From Helochares maculicollis (taxonomy: Eukaryota > Arthropoda > Insecta > Coleoptera > Hydrophilidae): 45,997 bases of DNA. Within the stretch, counting starts at the first letter, position 1; each line of letters starts with the position of its first letter. This document shows positions 13,048 to 24,479 of the stretch, one piece after another. Position numbers and translations under genes: made by a program. The notes beneath the pieces were generated by a model. That model saw nothing but the letters and a program-made list of their open reading frames with translations. It ran no database searches and was not told where the DNA came from. The stretch spans positions 1-45,997 of the forward strand of contig JAWQRO010000256.1 of assembly GCA_033557835.1 (NCBI GenBank). The letters are read 5' to 3'.

Positions 13048-13088
13048 CGCAAGGCGATTACAAATGTCTGCTTTAAACCGCTCATTAG
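13048..13088 (+). other. Possible short first coding exon
   Basis: A pyrimidine-rich acceptor (ctgtttttaaacgaattatttttag) precedes 41 nt that end at a gtaatt donor. An ATG at 13064 opens MSALNRSL up to the donor, and two of three frames are open. It lies just downstream of the motif cluster at 12.8-13.0 kb, which makes a first exon plausible. No partner exon was found and the donor is only moderate, so this stays a candidate. Confidence 0.22.
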
Positions 13089-13099
13089 GTAATTGTATG

Positions 13100-13940
13100 T
13101 ATTTCGACATGAAAATTGTTCCAGAATACTGAAAACCTTCTATTTATAAAAATAGTAGTAGCTGATGACTTTTAAAATTGTTTTAAAATTTTTCTATTTT
13201 TGTAATGATGTATATAGCTATTTTAAAGTAAAAATAATGCATATTGTACCAAAGCATTATTTGTTACAAATCATCTGCACAACAGATAGATGCGAAGGTT
13301 GCTACTTTCGATGAAACTTATAAAATAAAACACGTTAAAAATAAACAAATTGCCAGCATTAACTGGATTATTACAAGTATAAACGAAGATAAACCATAAA
13401 ATGGTAATGAGTCACTAGGAACAGTTTTTTAGTTTTTATATAATCATATAACATTTTCATAACGCATCACCTCAATATTTATCAATTTAAAAGAATCCGT
13501 TGATTAAATAAAAAATACGAAATTGAAAATTGTACTATCATAAAAAAGTGTATCAATATGCATAAAATTTAGAAGTATTGTCCAATCATATCAAAAAGAG
13601 AAAGAAAGGATAAAAACCAGCCGACATTTCCGATTAATATAAGCTTTTATACAATAAGAAAATGACTGAACTAGGAAAATTCACTAACAGTTGTTTTCTG
13701 AATCGATAGTAGAATGTAGCAGATGCCATCATTCCACAATATATATTATATAGTCTCATGATCAAAAATATGACGGAATTAGTAATCTGTACTGCAGGAC
13801 TAGGCATCATTAAATCCCAGGCAGATATAGCACTTTTAACTACGGTTCAATTAATTAGAATGGGCAGCATTATTTGTAATTTGTTATCAAAATCTAATTT
13901 TGTCATGATGTTGACATGTACAAAATGCTCTTATATTAGA
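13100..13940. other. AT-rich non-coding stretch left of a mariner-like element
   Basis: Nothing recognisable. A 61-codon frame (13758-13943, plus) runs into the mariner-like terminus and has no family resemblance I can see. Confidence 0.5.
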
Positions 13941-13963
13941 TAGTCTAATAAGTGTTGTGGTCC

Positions 13964-14230
13964 GATAAGAAACACTCACTGTTACGGTTTAAAATACACT
14001 TGTTCCAACGAAAATTCAATTTACGAATTCCATCGCTAAAGTTAGTCTGGAAGGGCTGCAATATACATTTCCACATCTGCTATGACCTCATCATTTGATG
14101 AAAAACGCATTCCATGCATAATTTTTGTTTCGTTGGAAAATATATGGAATTTTCTAGGACCCCAATCTGGTGAATATGGTAAATGCTCCAACGATTCCAA
14201 CTTAAATTCACATATTTTAAGCATTGTCAA
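13964..14230 (-). pseudogene. Mariner transposase C-terminal remnant
   Basis: Minus-strand reading gives SLEHLPYSPDWGPRKFHIF, matching the family's L-E-H-P-P-Y-S-P-D-L-A-P-x-D-x-H-L-F block around the second or third catalytic acid. It continues with RFSSNDEVIADVEMYIAALP, matching the F-S-S-N-E-E-V-I-A-x-V-E segment. After a single frameshift near 14040 the C-terminus FSDGIRKLNFRWNKCI follows, matching the F-x-x-G-I-x-K-L-x-x-R-W-x-K-C-I end. The frameshift and an Asp-Trp in place of Asp-Leu show that it is inactive. Confidence 0.88.
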
Positions 14231-14324
14231 AATCCGTTTGTTTCTTCTGCAAATCTAGTCATTTTTCTCGATTTTTTTCTTCAGCTGATCTAAAAGATTA
14301 CAATAATATTCAGAATTTAAAGTT

Positions 14325-14371
14325 TTTTTTTATTTTTTATTGGCCTTGCGGGATCTAAGCCCATATAGCCG
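14325..14371 (-). mobile_element. Retroposed A-tailed 3' end (LINE/SINE), with 12-bp duplication
   Basis: On the minus strand a 47-bp insert begins cggctatatgggcttagat, continues through cccgcaaggccaat and ends in an A-rich tail. It is flanked by the perfect direct repeat GAATTTAAAGTT at 14313-14324 and 14372-14383. A poly-A-like end plus a target-site duplication is the hallmark of target-primed reverse transcription. Only the 3' end was copied, so the parent LINE or SINE cannot be named from it. It interrupts the mariner-like element and is therefore younger. Confidence 0.82.
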
Positions 14372-14899
14372 GAATTTAAAGTTCTACTAGTTTACAAGTA
14401 GTCCACTAACAAAATTTTCATTAATAGCCATGAATCTACTTTCGAAAACGATTCAAATGTTGCTGGAAAAGTTGGCTTCGAATGGGTTTTGGTCCATTGT
14501 TAGCGAATGCTTTCTGAAACCCTATACTTCAGTCAAAATATTACTTACACAGCCCAATGAAAAGCCTTGAGCTTCTACTCAATCTATTTCAGTCGCTCGA
14601 TGATTTTCTAACCCGATATCTTCTATTCTTTATATTCAGCAACCAATCTTTCTACTGTACTAACTAAAGGCGAGTTTTAACACACTTACTACATTTGTTT
14701 ATAAATTTCCATCTACATTTTTCAAAAATAAAAATTCAATCTCTGCAGCGTATTTGATTTTTCTATTGTAAAAAAATACTGTTTCACGTCAATACTTAAT
14801 GGCTTGTAAACAAAGAATGAATTGACAGCTTGAAATTAAACTTCACATACGTTCATAGGAAGACTGTACCAACATAACAAACAAAAATTAGACTAGTAG

Positions 14900-17130
14900 C
14901 AACGCCCTTTCTTATCCACTCGAAAACATATTTGTCCGTATGTACTACAATTTCACTAATTTTTTTGACTACAATTATTTTCTTTAAAATTCTTTAAGTT
15001 GCAATAACAATCAATACACTTTTTACAAATGCAAACTTTGTCTTTAATTTGATATTTGATATTGAACGTTCATGTTTAATTGTTTGAAGTCAACGATTTT
15101 GCTTCAGTTAATCATAAGGATGGCAAATTATTTAAAGGATGAATAATATGGGGGTCTCTTTATAAGATAAATATTTTGCGAGTGTTCTTATGATTTATTT
15201 TTTCGATTGTTGTTTTACATACTTTACTCTGATTTTATATATTTTAGAAGAAAATACTTCAATTACACTAATATAAATTCATAAGGTCTTAATCAGATTG
15301 ATTAGGATATTTGTTCATTTTAATAATATTATTGGTGACTTTTTTATCTATTTCCATAATAATTTTTTCACTTTAGGATATTTAACGTCTTCATTAATCT
15401 GCCAGATTTCCCCAACTTTTTCTACAACTTTGTTTTGTGAAATTTTTACATCTAAACACAATTTTTTATTTGCATAAGGAACAATTAATTTTTGAGATTT
15501 TCAAGATTTTTGCAAAATACATCTTCTTAGCGTTTGCAGAATTTACAATCGTGATTAATCTTTGAAATTTTTCCAAAATGTATTGTCCTAATAAATTAGA
15601 ATTCTTCAACAGATTGATGAGGTTTCCGTACCTTGTAATTTTTTTTCATGTGATGTACGGTCAATTTAATGCTTTAAACTGTTCTAAAGACAATGACTTT
15701 TTATTTTCAATTAGTTTCATGATTAGTCCTTAGCATTTTTATGAATAATATTATGATCATGCTTTTATGCATATCTTCTTGCAATTGTTTGATTTTATGT
15801 ATAATCAGAAACTTTTTTAACTGCCATTTCTTGCAGTTTTATATATGTTACACTTTTTGTTTTCTTAGGCAATTTTCAACCAATAGCTATTATTTATAGG
15901 CGGCTCGCGTAAGATACTTTTAGTTATTAGATTATAGCTATAAATGCTCTTAAGTTTTCACTTGGGATTTAACATGACGTATATTGCTGCAATTTATATT
16001 AGATTTAGAAAAAAAATATATTATTTAAATATTTAGGCATACCCTTAAGTGCAAAATGGGAAAGTAAAGCTCAAATAATAACATCTCAAAGATTTTTTTA
16101 AAATCAAGAAAAACAGTTAAAGTTAGAAATTTTAAATAAATTATATGTGCATATTAAATATTATATACTAAATATTTATCCTAGCAAGTATATTGAACTG
16201 CAAACGTAGCTGTGCTATTTTGTAACTTTTAGACTAATATCGATAGCCAGAATTGGTATATAACATATTTTAAAAATTGTAGGGTGCTAAAAAACTGGCT
16301 CATATTAATTTGCAGAACAAATTATTTATTGGACAAGTTCTGAAGTTGTTTTTGAAGATCATATAATGCAGATTGTATTATAGATCTTTTTACCGTATTT
16401 TATTCTATATATGTTTTAACGTATGTCACACTAAGACTTTTTTTAGTTTGTAGGTTTGAATTCTAGATTTCTTTTGATCTTTGATTGCTGAGATGTTTTT
16501 GGATTTGATATCATTTTGTAATAATAGGGTTGAGACCCTGTAAACTTACGGTTTTTATATCTGATTATTTCAATATTGTTTTCCCAAAGTTATTGCTTTG
16601 ACAGTTTATTTCTAAAATATTCTGAAACTCTTCGTCCAAATATATTAAGTAGCACTTGTACTATAGCTGGAATGTTAAGTGGAGATACTCCAGATTTTTA
16701 AAAACTGATGGTATCTAAGAATTCTGCATCTTTACTATTGCAAGCGTTTTCGTGCATTTTTTACATAGTTATTGTTACGCTTTCTTATAATATTTTTATG
16801 CCTATTTGTTTAGTTGTTTTATTATTATTTTTATCTAATTAGATTACAGGATAAAAGAAATACAATTTATATTCAGTTCGCAACAAGCTAACTTGGATTG
16901 TTTTTAATTTTTTGGTGGTTATCCTTTATGCTTTGTGAATAGTTGTTATTAGTTCACTGTTTCTTAGTGTTAGAGCTGTATCAAATTAGATTATTAAAAA
17001 TTAATTTATAATAACGTAGGATATACATTACCTATTATATTTAACTGTGTTTTGCAAATATCGTTCTGAGCGCTGGCAATGCTACTAAAAATATTATGTA
17101 AAAAATGAAATATTTTTACTCATCTTTCTT
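14900..17130. other. T-rich block, possibly an eroded minus-strand coding region
   Basis: The plus strand is markedly T-rich over most of 14.95-16.95 kb. Minus-strand reading gives protein-like runs broken by stops and shifts. Examples are SEIVVHTDKYVFEWIRKGVA just right of the mariner end, a run near 15.5 kb, and VQVLLNIFGRRVSEYF (16614-16661). No uninterrupted frame of note exists and I recognise no family. It could be an old element or pseudogene, or simply compositional drift. Confidence 0.25.
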
Positions 17131-17137
17131 CTACCAG

Positions 17138-17150
17138 ACGATTTCCAGTG
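17138..17150 (+). other. Candidate 13-nt micro-exon
   Basis: A long pyrimidine-rich acceptor (tttactcatctttcttctaccag) is followed after 13 nt by an excellent donor (CCAGTG|gtaagt). If spliced, the exon is not a multiple of three. No partner exon was identified. Both signals are strong, but such tiny spacing may also be chance. Confidence 0.2.
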
Positions 17151-17159
17151 GTAAGTTTT

Positions 17160-20100
17160 AACCAAAAGTTTTTTATAAGTTTACAACTTCTTGAAATTAT
17201 GGTACATGTTTATTAATTTATTATCTCATCATTTGTTAGTCTATCATATTACAAAAATGATTTCTGCTACAATCTGTTTGTAGATACATTAATATCAATA
17301 AACATTAAATCCTTTCCTATAAATGTCCCATATTCAGGAACTAATTTACCTTAATCAATGACCACTAATTTTAAAAACTTTTTCTAATATAGTTTCACAT
17401 GAAAATCAGTCTCTTTAAAATTTACATAAACAGTATACATTTTATTTAAGGTTATAAGAAAAGTTGAATACATATTTAAAATCATTATAATGTTTACTTT
17501 ACTAAAGTACATAAAATTTTAAACGTATTGCCTCTCATTTACTTGCGCGTTTCATGTCATTACCGAACGAGTATTAAATTGTCAGTCAGTCATTTTGACA
17601 TGACCTATATATCACGAATTATTTACCTAAACAAAAGTTTGTATTGAAACCGTTCGTTTTGTTATCATTGCAGCCATGTTAATACAGTGTAAATCGATAG
17701 TAGAATTGATATGTTTTATGCACGTTACATGCAAAAATTAAATTCATACTTTCACCATACAGTCCATGCTAATAAAGCCATCACACAATAATGACTGCAG
17801 CACGATATTCAAATAGTATTTCTGAATATATTGTGTTGTATTTTCACAGTCCAATAATGCAAACTACTTAAGTGAAAACAATTATATATATGAACGTGAT
17901 GATAATTTGAAAAATTGAAATGTTGATAGCGTAAGTTAAACTGTTGCCGATTATATTCTACTATATAAACAGTTTCATATCGATGAATAAATTTGCTTAT
18001 AAACTCCAAGTGGGCATCAGTCTAATAATTAACAAGTAAAAGAATATAGCGTGAAATAAATTTTGTAACTATGATAGTTCCATCTCCTGCAGGTGCGTTG
18101 CCTTTTTGAAAACCCATCAATAAATCTTAAATTAATAAAATACACTGCAATTTATTAACGAGGAACTTCCTTAAGTGCAAATTTGCATGAGTTAGCATTA
18201 TTAGCCTCCTAGATATAAAACCAGAGAAACATTGCACCGAAGCTATGTAATACTTTAGTTCTTGAAAACAAGGAAGCTTGTAAAATTTCAAAATTATCGC
18301 ATGAAGTCATAAATCTAGTATTCTGTGTCGAAGTGCTGTATTTAATGAAGGCGCGATGGCGGTTTGGTTTATTATAGCAATAGCATGAATATGCTTAGAG
18401 ATGCTGTATTCATTGGTTTGATTGCAATTCGTACTAAGCTACAGATGTTTGTGTTAATTATCTCTCCAGTAGATGTAGTTTCAAACACACCCACTGCAAT
18501 AGCTTTCAATGAATAGGTATTGCTATTAAAATAAATTGTATTAAAATATGATATGTGCCGCAGTATGTAAACGCGACATATTTTATTCTTGACACATTTG
18601 AATTTCTTATTTAATAAAAGAATAAAATTTATGGAAAAACATTTTTAGCAATCAGCTTTAATTTCAATCAAATAGTTGATTTTTATGAAGCGCTGAATTG
18701 ACAAACAATATTGTTTTTATAAATATAAAAAGTCTAAAACACTTACACTTACCTGGCAGTTGTTCACAGCTTGCATCAACTTTAATATTTAACGGACTTT
18801 TGTTAAAGCTACTCCTGATCTGACTCTGCTTTTTATTAACTCAACAATTACTCAATTTTCCCATAATTACACTAAATAAGTCAATCATTTGTGTTAAAAT
18901 GTCGTGATTGCATAGCTATCCATTATAATTTTAGTCGATTTACTTTTTCACTAACTTTGGAAAGTAATTCGACAAAATTGCCAATCGACTGAGAATTTTG
19001 GAAATGGATCAACATGTTTTTCCAAAAAGATTGTCGTTTCTATTTTCAACTTGAATTTCTATATGCAAAACAGATAAATAAATTTTATTCACAAACACAA
19101 TACTCTATATTGCTATTTAGTGCTACTTGTATTTAAAAAGTATATATCTAGCTACGGTCCCTCTAGAGAGTTCTGTAATATGCTTTACCTTGCTAGGGTA
19201 TTATTATATATATGTATACACAATATTACTCTTGGGTATTTATTTTATAATTTGAATAACAATAGTTTAGAAAATTCAGACTAGTCAAAACAATTTGCCA
19301 AAGTAATAAAATTGCATAAAATGTTATTCTTGAACTTATTATTCCAATGTTCTGGAGTTTAGATTGTTTATCAAAATTCTCTGGTATTTGAAAATAAGCA
19401 AATCCTTTAATCTAGTTTGTATTTTAGAACCTAACTAAATATTTCAAAAACAAATATATTATATATACGGCAAAATATATACTTTTAGTGTTATATGACT
19501 GGGCTGGTAAATTTATCGTCTAAATACTACAGGCTCAAGAACAACGGAAGAATATTAATTAGACTGAAAAAAGTTTACCTATCAAAATGGAAAGCTCTAT
19601 AAGTTGGAGACACCATCTTTTTGTCATATTTCGCAACCTTAAAAGATAATCGTCTATTTATTGAATGTCACTAGCTAAACGAGATTTTCGTGACAGATCC
19701 TACCCTTTCACGTATAAACACTATTTGATACTTACGGCTACTTGTATCTAAATATTTCATAAAATAGTTAAGCTCATTCTGAGAGAACCCAGTTGTAGAT
19801 TCGTTCGTACTGTAGTAAATATCATTTTCGAATGCCTTTACAGATATGTTTGTTTCTTCCGTATATTTTCTCCCTATCTAGTCGTTCTATTAACGAACAT
19901 AAACACATCAGATGGTGTATTAAAGTGTTTTTCTACCTAAAGATTATTTTGATTAGGAAAGCAATAGTGGTGACTCTTGTAATTCATATGTCTAATTTAA
20001 CAACTTAATTCTATATGTTGCCAGCTCTAACATGAACATTTTGTTAAATCTATAGCACCACCGCTTCAGGAACCCTGAATTAAATAATATAAACGTATAG

Positions 20101-20200
20101 AAACATTACTGATTCTTTAAAAAAATATACTATACTTCTGGTCTCTTTATTCAGCAAATCATAAATTATAGGTATGTTAGTGAAAAACAATCCAATATTA
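17160..20200. other. AT-rich non-coding stretch
   Basis: No gene recognised. On the minus strand at 18753-18825 an open 73-nt segment ending in CCAG|gtaagtg could be an exon (it reads SFNKSPLNIKVDASCEQLP), but its acceptor side is poor. The rest shows nothing. Confidence 0.5.
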
Positions 20201-20240
20201 GGTATTAGTATTTACCAGTAATTTACTGGTATTAGTATTT
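20201..20240. repeat. Small direct repeat around a perfect inverted repeat
   Basis: GGTATTAGTATTT occurs at 20201-20213 and again at 20228-20240, a 27-bp period with 1.5 copies. Between and overlapping them is the perfect inverted repeat ACCAGTAA-T-TTACTGGT (20214-20230). It is likely a local duplication by slippage. Confidence 0.85.
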
Positions 20241-20611
20241 CACTCAGATCATTTGAAAATGTTATTGCTGAAAAATGAACGAAGTTGTAATATTCAATAC
20301 GACATCTCACGATTTTCCTTACATTTAGTAAACTTGGCTTAAATCCTAGTTTTTCAGATACTCCAAGAAAAGATACAGTAAAGTAATCAATAATCAAATG
20401 TATTCACGGATTATACGCTTCCTATAAAAACGTTGCTAAGATATTTTGCCGGTACCATATAACGTCATCTTCTTATACACGCAGCATCAAACGTTCAATT
20501 TTTACGAACTGACCCAGAGATTAACCAAAAAAACAAGTAATATCTATAATATGTAGTAAGGTCTCTAACACATTCATTAAGTTTTGTGTAGCGATCGACT
20601 AAAGATAACAG

Positions 20612-20827
20612 ATGCTCAAAGTTTATGCAAACTCTATTCACTACATTTTAGATGATGTTCTGTATGCAAAAAAACGATTTCTTGAAATGGGTGTCGAAAT
20701 TCCTGACAATTTTTTAGAACCACAAATGGTTTACACTTATTTACACTCAATTCCTCTGACTTTCTCAATATTTATAGCAGTAATTCAGATATGCCTTTGT
20801 TACTACACGCCAGAGAAACCCCAGTAG
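20612..20827 (+). other. Unrecognised 71-codon open frame with a hydrophobic C-terminal segment
   Basis: The frame has more protein-like composition than most in the window. It has a charged first half (DDVLYAKKRFLEMGVEIPDN at about residues 15-34) followed by a hydrophobic stretch of about 20 residues (PLTFSIFIAVIQICLCYY) that could be one membrane segment. In-frame stops lie directly upstream of the ATG and the upstream acceptor is weak. I do not recognise a family, and a frame of this length is also expected by chance. It may be an exon, a fossil or nothing. Confidence 0.2.
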
Positions 20828-20829
20828 CC

Positions 20830-22500
20830 CAAATCGTTATTACGCTGTACCAATTCAAAATGCCATTCTGCTAAACATCTACTTAGGCTAAAAAAAGTTA
20901 TTTTCACCGCAATAATGTACCAGTACACGTATCTAGGGCTATTACTGCAAAAGTGCTCATACATCGTTTTACCAAACTTGATTCCCTATGATTACTTTTT
21001 CTTCCTTAATCTATAGAAACGCTAGTCAAAAAAATTGTGCCGAATGTTAAAGTTAAATTTCTTTCTTTACAAAAACTAATTATTCTGATGATGTTAAAAA
21101 TTAGAAAAGCGGTGATCTAAGTATATTGAATTGTAATATAATATTGAAAACTAAAAATATGAAAATTTAAAAAATCATTTCCTTCTTAATCAGGGAGAGC
21201 TTCTTCACTTACCTTCCTGTTTTCTCAACTTAATTTCTCGAGAACGAATATATGATCCCGTCATTCTAAGAATTTATAATAGTTGCCTACGTTTTACTTT
21301 TTTGTAATGAAAATGTTGCTATGGTCTCTTCGTATACTTTTAGGCTTGTCCCATTCGACTCCCACTTGTTTGGTCTTCTGAAAGAGGCATTATAGCGTAA
21401 TAAATTCTCTTATAAGAGCATCACGATTTTTTTGCATTGGAAGACCGTATATATTGAAAATCAAAGGAACTAAGTAAAAAGCAATGCATATGTACATTAT
21501 CTATGAATAATATAATTAAATTTTTAACAAAATTGCATATCGTAGTTGACTTACCTTTATATAAGCATGCGATATTGCGAGCCCATGAAGAACGATAGGA
21601 TGCTGATTCAATTTATACTGACTGACGCAATGTATAAAGTTTTTTAGTCAAAATGGTGTATGTTTCGTGGATAAATACGAGCTAAGTAAGGTATATTACA
21701 GCTTTATATTCTTACTAATACGAGAAACAAGACTTACTTGTTATTTATTTTTAGCGATACTGATTATTGACGGCATGTTCAAATCAGAAGTATATCTACT
21801 GAGTATGGGATAAGTGAGGAGCGAGTTTCTGAAAATCACAGTTGTTTTTTGAAAAATTATGACTGGTAGACATAAAAATGGATTTATATGGCTTAAAAAT
21901 AGAATGCAAACAAATATTTCTATTTGTGTTTCGGGATCTAGTATAGAAAAAGGGAAGGATTAGTCTCGGCCAAGTCAAAGTTGTTTATAGAAACCGTTTT
22001 TTTGTGATGTCGGCAAAGATTCATGCGCTTTCATGTTCAGCGCTTCTGGAAAAAATTACTTTTGTCTATGTGTTGGTCACAAATAACATATTATATACAT
22101 CTTAAATTTATTTCAGCCTTAGCTCATTTTAAAATATTAAGTGTTAATTAAGTTTTCTTATATACTCTACCGGCATAATATTCATTTGTAAGATAGCATA
22201 CAAGCCGAACATTTTCATTCAATAATGGAAAAAATTTTTCCCATAATGTTTGATGTACTTCATTGCACCTGCAGATAGTCTACATTATTCAATAAGCAAT
22301 AATAAATTAACGAATTTTATTTAACCTACAGAAATATAATAGAAATGCAGGTACTAGTGGGAAACTTGATCGAGTACGTTACAAAATGCACTATTTTACA
22401 TAAACTTTGCAAACCAACCGTTGGAACCCTTTTAACGCACCCTTTGACTGTTAATCGCTTGAACTTATTAATAACCCCATGAAGAACATTATCAAACTAT
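20830..22500. other. AT-rich non-coding stretch
   Basis: Nothing recognisable; no repeats or transposon signatures seen. Confidence 0.55.
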
Positions 22501-22504
22501 GACA

Positions 22505-22830
22505 ATAGTACCTGTTGGTGGGGCAGGGTGTGATCCCCTCCTCTACAACAGGTGTACGCGGTTCTTGAAGCATAACAGTGTAGCGTACAGTCACTCGGCC
22601 GGCACAGTTGAAAGAGACTAGTCTGTGGATTGCAACCTCTTTTCAACAGACTACCGCGTGTTTTACAAATTCAGGATACGCAAGCACCCGAAATACCCTG
22701 AAAAGGAAATTTCGATGGGTTCGTCGCCTTACTGCTCATAGAGATCGTCCGGTTTGTGTTGTGTTTGAGTATTGACATCTCCAAATAGAATTGTGTTAAT
22801 TTGTAAATAAAGTGTATATATGCAACATAT
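22505..22830 (+). other. GC-rich hairpin-containing block ending at a polyadenylation signal
   Basis: This block stands out in composition. It holds a stem ACCTGTTG/CAACAGGT (22510-22517 with 22546-22553) enclosing GGGG/CCCC (22520-22523 with 22535-22538). A second stem is GTTGAAAGAG/CTCTTTTCAAC (22607-22616 with 22637-22647, 20-nt loop). An AATAAA lies at 22806-22811, after a T/G-rich run. The ensemble resembles a solo LTR or the 3' end of a transcript, but no TG...CA boundaries with a flanking duplication were found and no long frame exists. Nature undecided. Confidence 0.35.
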
Positions 22831-24470
22831 TTTGGATTTAGGCTACTAGCTTACTGAACTGCTGCTTTATTTTGAAAATATTATATCCGAATAAACTGGA
22901 AAAGGAAGACATTGGACTATCCGGTCGTTTTTCTACTTATTCCAATCGATTAATAATCTAGTGATATACTATTTAAAACATAAAACAAATTACCTCCGCT
23001 TAACCTGATTTGTGGTATAATCTTTAGTTCTGCCGCTGACATCTATTAAATGAAATTAATCTCTGTGTGATCGATGAAATGCTAAAGTTGAAATAAATGA
23101 AAACAAAACCAGTTGATTTAGTGCTTTAATTATCTTCTAAGAAATGTTATGAAATTAATGATATCTGTTTGGATAGAATAACAGATTACTTGTATATCAT
23201 TTATAAACTTGTGCTTTTTAAAACAAATAGAAACATAGTTCGATACATAAGTGCAGTGACTATAAGACAAGTTTGTTAGATAGTTCAATTTATCGAATAG
23301 AAGATTAGGTGAGTGAACAAAATACAATTTTTAATGAAAAAATGACAGCTGTGTCGTTGATTAACTTAGTAAGTTTAAGAAAATAAAAATAATAATAAAG
23401 CGTTTGTTGCGAAACAAAGAAGTCTAATTATTTTGTAGTAGCTTAATTGTTTGAGATAAAATAACTAGAAACTAATTCACGTCATCAATTGTAATTAATT
23501 GGTAAAATAGTTGTGTAGTTGAACCTTTTGTGTTGGCACTTTTTTTACTTCGTTATGGCGAGTGCAAAATTAATAAAAAGATTAAAAGGATTGATAAAAA
23601 ATTACCGGAAGGCAAGTTCTATATAATTACGGTTAGATTGCTACAAAATTACAATTAGCAATGTCAGTAACTAATGTTTATTTAAAGTAGAAAAATTTTG
23701 TTCACCAGTAGTGACTTTGTAACAACGCTGTTAGTAAAAATTTTAAAATATAATATTCTATTGTGTACAAATGTACTAGTGCAACTCCTTTACTAAATCT
23801 ACATAAATAGCAGTTGCAACTTATTTTGATGAGAATTTAGATGTAGAATGACCATAAAATACATGTTAACAATACAAGTATGGCGAGCATTAAACATTTT
23901 AAGAAATGCGAGATGCACGAATTCTGTTTTTTATTTTATATTGCTACCTTTTCAAGGGATACTTGATACACTTTGACTTTGCGCATTTAAATAGTTGAAT
24001 GCATAATTCAAATGCTACGGTCAAGCTATAGAATATTTTGTAAATAAATTTTCCGTGCTGGACTTACATTAGGTTCATAGTTATTGGCTTCACTTTAGTT
24101 TTGTTAAAATAAAATTTAATTTCCGCTGTGTTTTTAAAATAGACAATATTTGAAAGACAAAACGCAATTCTCTGCACTGCTGATGGCATAAGCAGCAGAC
24201 TCATTACGAGAATAAAAGAGATTTCCTTGAATACTTCAAACTCTTGGGGACCATAAATATACTTGATTTGTAGCATGAAATGCCAAGCAAATTAATATTA
24301 ACGATTTTCGCAGTTCATTTAGAAATAACTTAATTTAGCTTATGTATCCCGCAGACCTTGTAAATTAAGCTAAATTTTCGTCGATGCTTTTAACTTAAGA
24401 ACATTCATAAAGATCAGAAAAAACACATGGATGCAAATTATCAAAAAGATGTGTCATAAAGAAAATAATT
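22831..24470. other. AT-rich non-coding stretch with one hairpin
   Basis: No gene recognised. An 11-bp perfect inverted repeat, AATTTAGCTTA at 24332-24342 and TAAGCTAAATT at 24366-24376, has a 23-nt loop. Otherwise nothing was seen. Confidence 0.5.
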
Positions 24471-24479
24471 ACAGTTATT

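Larger units (their letters stand above)
13941..14895 (-). mobile_element. Deleted Tc1/mariner-like element with TA-flanked ends
   Basis: The two ends carry matching inverted sequence. TAGTCTAAT begins at 13941 and its complement ATTAGACTA ends at 14895. The match continues more loosely inward, and the flanking TA fits the TA target duplication of the Tc1/mariner group. The element is about 0.95 kb against about 1.3 kb for intact relatives, so some 350 bp appear missing. It reads on the minus strand. A weak N-terminal piece (TVERLVAEYKE, about 14630-14665) is followed by sequence I cannot align well, and then by the clear C-terminal transposase segment. A short retroposed tail sits inside it. 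It is dead, but may have been mobilisable in trans while its ends were intact. Confidence 0.72.

Noticed and set aside
22510..22815. Solo LTR call
   Set aside because: Composition and AATAAA fit, but no TG...CA boundaries with a flanking target duplication could be located, so it is listed only as an unexplained block.
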